DNA from: Verrucomicrobiota bacterium
Lineage (GTDB): Bacteria > Verrucomicrobiota > Verrucomicrobiia > Verrucomicrobiales > Akkermansiaceae
Direction of reading: 5' to 3'
DNA: 17,316 nucleotides
Assembly: GCA_026397695.1 (NCBI GenBank)
Contig: JAPLUJ010000611.1
Location: forward strand, 1 to 17,316
This document shows, one piece after another, positions 14,623-17,316 of the stretch. The notes beneath the pieces were generated by a model. That model was not told the DNA's origin and made no database searches. It saw only the letters and a list, made by a program, of their open reading frames with translations. How positions within the stretch are numbered: the stretch's first letter is position 1; the number at the start of each line of letters is the position of its first letter. A program made the position numbers and the translations under genes.

Positions 14623-16098
14623 ATGCGATCTTATCTGAACCCCCTTGCGGCCACTGCGGCACTCGTTCTATCAGCCGGCTTCTTCACCTGCTGCGAGAAA
14701 AAATCCGATTCCGTCACACAAGCCGGGCAGGCCGACACGCAAGCCGGGATCCCGGCACCGGGCATCGAGGAAATCAAGGCCATCGCCGAGGAGGGCTTCA
14801 TCTACGGGTTGCCGCTGGTGATGAACTACACGGCGAACTATCAGTTTTGGCTGGATAAGTCTTCTAGCCAGTACAAGTGCCCGCTGAACCAGCTATTCAG
14901 CGAGCGCCGGGTCTTCACCTACAAGGACACCGCCGTGGTCGTGCCTAACAGCGACACGCCCTACTCCTTTGTGTGCCTCGACCTGCGCGCCGAGCCGTAT
15001 GTCGTCAGCGTCCCGGCGGTCGAAAAGGAACGCTATTACTCTATCCAGTTCGTGGACTGGAACACCTTCAACTACGGCTACGTCGGCAGCCGCGCCACGG
15101 GTAATGAGGCCGGCGATTACCTCGTTGCCGGTCCCGATTGGAAAGGCGGGACGCCCGCCGGGATCAAGGGTGTGTTGCGCCCGACCACACAGTTCACGCT
15201 TGCCATCTTCCGCACCCAGCTCTTCGGGCCGGAAGATATGCCGAATGTCGCGAAAGTGCAGGACGGCTACACGGTGCAACTTCTCTCCGCATTCCTGAAG
15301 CAGCCCGCGCCACCCGCCGCGCCAACGATCGATTTTCCCAAAGCCAACGAGGAACTCGCAAAGACGAATTTCTTTGAATATGTGGACTTCGCGTTGCAGT
15401 TCGCGCCCGCCGGTCCGGAGGAAAAGGAAATCCGCGCCAGGCTCGCGAAGATCGGCATCGGCCCGGGCAAGACATTCAACTTCAAAGACCTCTCGCTCGA
15501 GCACAAGGCGGCCGTCCTCATCGGCCTCAAGGAAGGCATGAAAAAGGTCGAGGCAAAGGCCTCGGCAATCGGCAAAAAAATCAACGGCTGGAGCGTCGGG
15601 TCCGCCTTCGGCGACCGCGGGTTTTACAAGGGCGACTGGCTGGTGCGCGCCGCCGCCGCCAAGGCTGGCATCTATGGCAATAGCGCCGACGAGGCCATGT
15701 ATCCCATGTCGCGCTGGACGGCCGGCGGCGAGACGCTCGATAGCAGCAAGCACAACTACACGCTCACCTTCGCCGCCGGGCAACTGCCGCCGGTGAATGC
15801 CTTCTGGTCGGTGACGATGTATGACGGCAAGAGCCAGCTCCTGATCGAGAACCCGATCAACCGCTACCTCATCAATTCGCCCATGTTGCCCGACCTCAAG
15901 AAGAACGCCGACGGCTCGCTCACACTCTACATTCAGAAAGACAATCCCGGTGCCGACAAGGAAGCCAACTGGCTGCCCGCGCCCAACGGCACGATCTATC
16001 TGGTCATGCGCCTCTACTGGCCGAAAACCGAAGCGCCTTTAATTCTGCCGCCGGGTGAGGGAACTTGGAAGCCGCCGGGTATCGTGCAGGTGAAGTGA
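14623..16098 (+). CDS. DUF1254/DUF1214 lipoprotein
   Basis: The 491-residue product begins with a lipoprotein signal (ATAALVLSAGFFTCCEKK; modified cysteine near residue 23 or 24) and a short polar linker. DUF1254 follows with AEEGFIYGLPLVMNYTANYQ, VVVPNSDTPYSFVCLDLRAE and RYYSIQFVDWNTFNYGYVGS. The C-terminal DUF1214 domain has NYTLTFAAGQLPPVNAFWSV and ends with NGTIYLVMRLYWPK. It differs substantially from its neighbour at 12998, so the two are diverged paralogs and not a recent duplication. One is soluble and exported and the other membrane-anchored, so they could act as partners beside the sulfatase. No function is proven for the family. Confidence 0.93.
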   Translation: MRSYLNPLAATAALVLSAGFFTCCEKKSDSVTQAGQADTQAGIPAPGIEEIKAIAEEGFIYGLPLVMNYTANYQFWLDKSSSQYKCPLNQLFSERRVFTYKDTAVVVPNSDTPYSFVCLDLRAEPYVVSVPAVEKERYYSIQFVDWNTFNYGYVGSRATGNEAGDYLVAGPDWKGGTPAGIKGVLRPTTQFTLAIFRTQLFGPEDMPNVAKVQDGYTVQLLSAFLKQPAPPAAPTIDFPKANEELAKTNFFEYVDFALQFAPAGPEEKEIRARLAKIGIGPGKTFNFKDLSLEHKAAVLIGLKEGMKKVEAKASAIGKKINGWSVGSAFGDRGFYKGDWLVRAAAAKAGIYGNSADEAMYPMSRWTAGGETLDSSKHNYTLTFAAGQLPPVNAFWSVTMYDGKSQLLIENPINRYLINSPMLPDLKKNADGSLTLYIQKDNPGADKEANWLPAPNGTIYLVMRLYWPKTEAPLILPPGEGTWKPPGIVQVK

Positions 16099-16162
16099 TT
16101 CGCTCGTGAAACACGCCAGCCGTCTCTAACGAGTCGGTCCGCGACTTCACCAACGAGACGAC
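16096..16162. repeat. Intergenic hairpin element, copy C (diverged)
   Basis: The copy begins at the TGA stop. It keeps the frame TTCGCTCGTGAA ... TCCGCGACTTCACCA of copy A. Its inner stem is CCG-T-CTC, loop TAAC, GAG-T-CGG, and the outer arms GTGAA and TTCAC pair perfectly. It lacks the 3' CACACACCC end of copies A and B. Confidence 0.65.
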
Positions 16163-16203
16163 AATTAAACGAAACCAAACCGGACGGAGAAAAGATCGCA
16201 ACC

Positions 16204-17049
16204 ATGAAAATGATCCCTGCCATTTTTGAAGGACATGAAATCCGTCGCATCTACGACGAGAAGACCGAGACGTGGTTTTTCTCCGTCGTGGACATCATCC
16301 GGGTGCTCACGCAGCAGCCGGATTTTCAGACGGCCAGAAAGTATTGGAACAAGCTCAAAGAGCGGCTGCGCAAGGAAGGAAATCAGTCGGTGACAAATTG
16401 TCACCGACTGAAAATGGAAGCCGCCGACGGCAAAAGCTACCTCACCGACGTCGCCAATGCCGAGACCCTGCTGCGCCTCGTCCAGAGCGTGCCCAGCCCC
16501 AAGGCCGAGCCGATCAAACTCTGGCTTGCCAAAGTGGGCTACGAGCGGATGCAGGAGATGTCCGATCCCGCCCGTGCTCTCGAACGCGCCCGCGCTACCT
16601 GGCAGAAACATGGCCGCAGCGACAAGTGGATTCAGCAGCGCATGACCGGCCAGGAAACCCGTAACAAACTCACCGATTACTGGGCCACGCACGACATCAA
16701 AAAAGGCGATGAATACGCCATCCTCACCAACCTCATCCATCAGGAATGGAGCGGTGTCAGCGTCACGGCGCACAAAGATTTGAAGGGTCTCAAAACCCAG
16801 AACCTGCGCGACCACATGAGCGAGGCTGAACTCATCTTCACCGCGCTGGCCGAGCTTTCCACCCGCCAGATTGCCGAGACCGTGAATGCGACCGGCATGC
16901 CCGAAAACAAGACCGCCGCAAAGACGGGCGGGAAAATTGCGAAACGCGCCCGCTTGGAACTTGAAGCGCGGACCGGTCGTCGCGTCGTGACCGGCGAAAA
17001 CAATCTAGCGCCCGACAGTGGCAAAAAAATCCGCGGGGCAAACGAATGA
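16204..17049 (+). CDS. Bro-N domain protein (BRO/antirepressor family)
   Basis: The 281-residue product starts with a Bro-N DNA-binding domain over about residues 1-115 (IFEGHEIRRIYDEKTETWFF, DIIRVLTQ, YWNKLKERLRKEGNQ, DVANAETLLRLVQSVPSPKA, IKLWLAKVGYERMQEM). This domain occurs in phage antirepressors and poxvirus/baculovirus BRO proteins. The rest is helical and basic, with a DIKKGDEYAILTNLIHQEWS segment, and ends in a lysine/arginine-rich tail. It is probably a nucleic-acid-binding regulator or a mobile-element relic. No other phage gene is nearby. It lies beyond the third hairpin element, and its coding sequence holds a 27-bp palindrome (16384-16410). Confidence 0.88.
   Translation: MKMIPAIFEGHEIRRIYDEKTETWFFSVVDIIRVLTQQPDFQTARKYWNKLKERLRKEGNQSVTNCHRLKMEAADGKSYLTDVANAETLLRLVQSVPSPKAEPIKLWLAKVGYERMQEMSDPARALERARATWQKHGRSDKWIQQRMTGQETRNKLTDYWATHDIKKGDEYAILTNLIHQEWSGVSVTAHKDLKGLKTQNLRDHMSEAELIFTALAELSTRQIAETVNATGMPENKTAAKTGGKIAKRARLELEARTGRRVVTGENNLAPDSGKKIRGANE
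16384..16410. other. Perfect 27-bp palindrome inside the Bro-N coding sequence
   Basis: Arms CAGTCGGTGACAA and TTGTCACCGACTG surround a single A. The palindrome encodes residues 61-69 (QSVTNCHRL). Length and perfection exceed anything else in the window, so chance is unlikely. It could be an operator bound by the encoded protein, a cruciform, or a transcript hairpin. Confidence 0.9.
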
Positions 17050-17186
17050 ACCAATGAATGCAGGACGCCCCACCACTCCACCACTCCACCCATCAACAAT
17101 CATGAAAACTAACAGACATATGGCTTCAGAACTCAGCAAACCACCTCGTTTGGGTCGAATGGCCGAGCAAGTTCGATTCCCTCAAA

Positions 17187-17234
17187 GGTAGGGACGGTCG
17201 GCCTCGGCCGTCCCACTTGTCCGCCGGATGGCGG
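17187..17234 (+). repeat. Double-hairpin repeat
   Basis: GGGACGG (17191-17197) pairs with CCGTCCC (17208-17214), and CCGCC (17221-17225) pairs with GGCGG (17230-17234) around GGAT. The first hairpin shares GGTAGGG and CGGCCTCG with the minus-strand copy at 51-83. The arrangement resembles extragenic palindromic elements. The 17050-17186 stretch before it has no supported gene. Confidence 0.6.
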
Positions 17235-17265
17235 TGCGAATGGAGGGAGCTTGATTCGCTAAAAT

Positions 17266-17312
17266 CCAAGCGCTTAGCCATTCGCTTCCTCCGTGTCCTT
17301 TCAGGCCGCAAG
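17266..17312. repeat. 47-bp direct repeat, right copy
   Basis: This is identical to bases 1-47 and in the same orientation. On the minus strand it offers GGAGG, a short spacer and an ATG at 17281 that opens a 50-codon frame back into the window. That frame crosses the double hairpin and is not protein-like. Confidence 0.8.
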
Positions 17313-17316
17313 GCCA

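Noticed and set aside
17150-17186. tRNA-like words (TGGCCGAGC and GTTCGATTCCC)
   Set aside because: They resemble D- and T-arm sequences, but they are only a few bases apart. There is no anticodon arm, acceptor stem or room for one.
17126-17311. Minus-strand frame of 61 codons starting near the right-hand repeat
   Set aside because: Despite a good GGAGG before the ATG at 17281, the frame runs through a double hairpin repeat and has no protein-like pattern. It is kept only as a remark under the repeat.
1-17316. Window as a closed circular element
   Set aside because: End repeats suggest it, but the match has a mismatch at base 48, and no replication, partition or mobilisation gene is present.

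Overview
The window is GC-rich (about 60% by eye) chromosomal-type bacterial DNA. The likeliest host is a member of the Verrucomicrobiota or a PVC relative. The reasons are several secreted sulfatases and lipoproteins, DUF1254/DUF1214 proteins, few strong Shine-Dalgarno sites, and many short structured intergenic repeats. This assignment is an inference from gene content; no rRNA or other phylogenetic marker is present.

Layout. A glycogen phosphorylase (glgP, minus strand) fills 0.2-2.7 kb, and every other gene is on the plus strand. Next come a secreted protein of unknown function (2.96-3.83 kb) and a complete HEPN/MNT toxin-antitoxin pair (hepT-mntA, 3.87-4.61 kb) carrying both diagnostic motifs, RX4HXY and GSX10DXD. 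A tiny signal-peptide-like ORF and a small lipoprotein follow, joined by ATGA overlaps, and the unit closes with a textbook intrinsic terminator at 5.33 kb.

From 5.4 to 10.3 kb the DNA is full of broken genes. There is an orphan VapB-type antitoxin with no toxin, the last ~90 codons of an outer-membrane channel, and an arylsulfatase with an in-frame internal deletion that removes the Lys/His active-site segment. After these come a 55-codon stump of an AAA/DUF4143 ATPase, an intact second ATPase of the same superfamily, a DUF4239 membrane protein lacking its N-terminus, and about 0.5 kb of intergenic debris. Each ATPase start is preceded by its own inverted repeat.

From 10.4 to 16.1 kb lies an intact three-gene exported module: a large arylsulfatase with all catalytic motifs, a DUF1254/DUF1214 protein with a signal peptide, and a DUF1254/DUF1214 lipoprotein. 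The three genes are separated by copies of one ~86-bp hairpin-forming element, and a third copy precedes the Bro-N gene that follows. The small lipoprotein, outer-membrane fragment and damaged sulfatase upstream look like decayed parts of a related exported module. How DUF1254 proteins act with sulfatases is not established.

The window ends with a Bro-N domain protein (possibly mobile-element derived) whose coding sequence contains a perfect 27-bp palindrome. A 47-bp exact direct repeat, each copy near a hairpin repeat, stands at both extreme ends of the window. No rRNA, credible tRNA, CRISPR array, integrase or transposase gene was seen.
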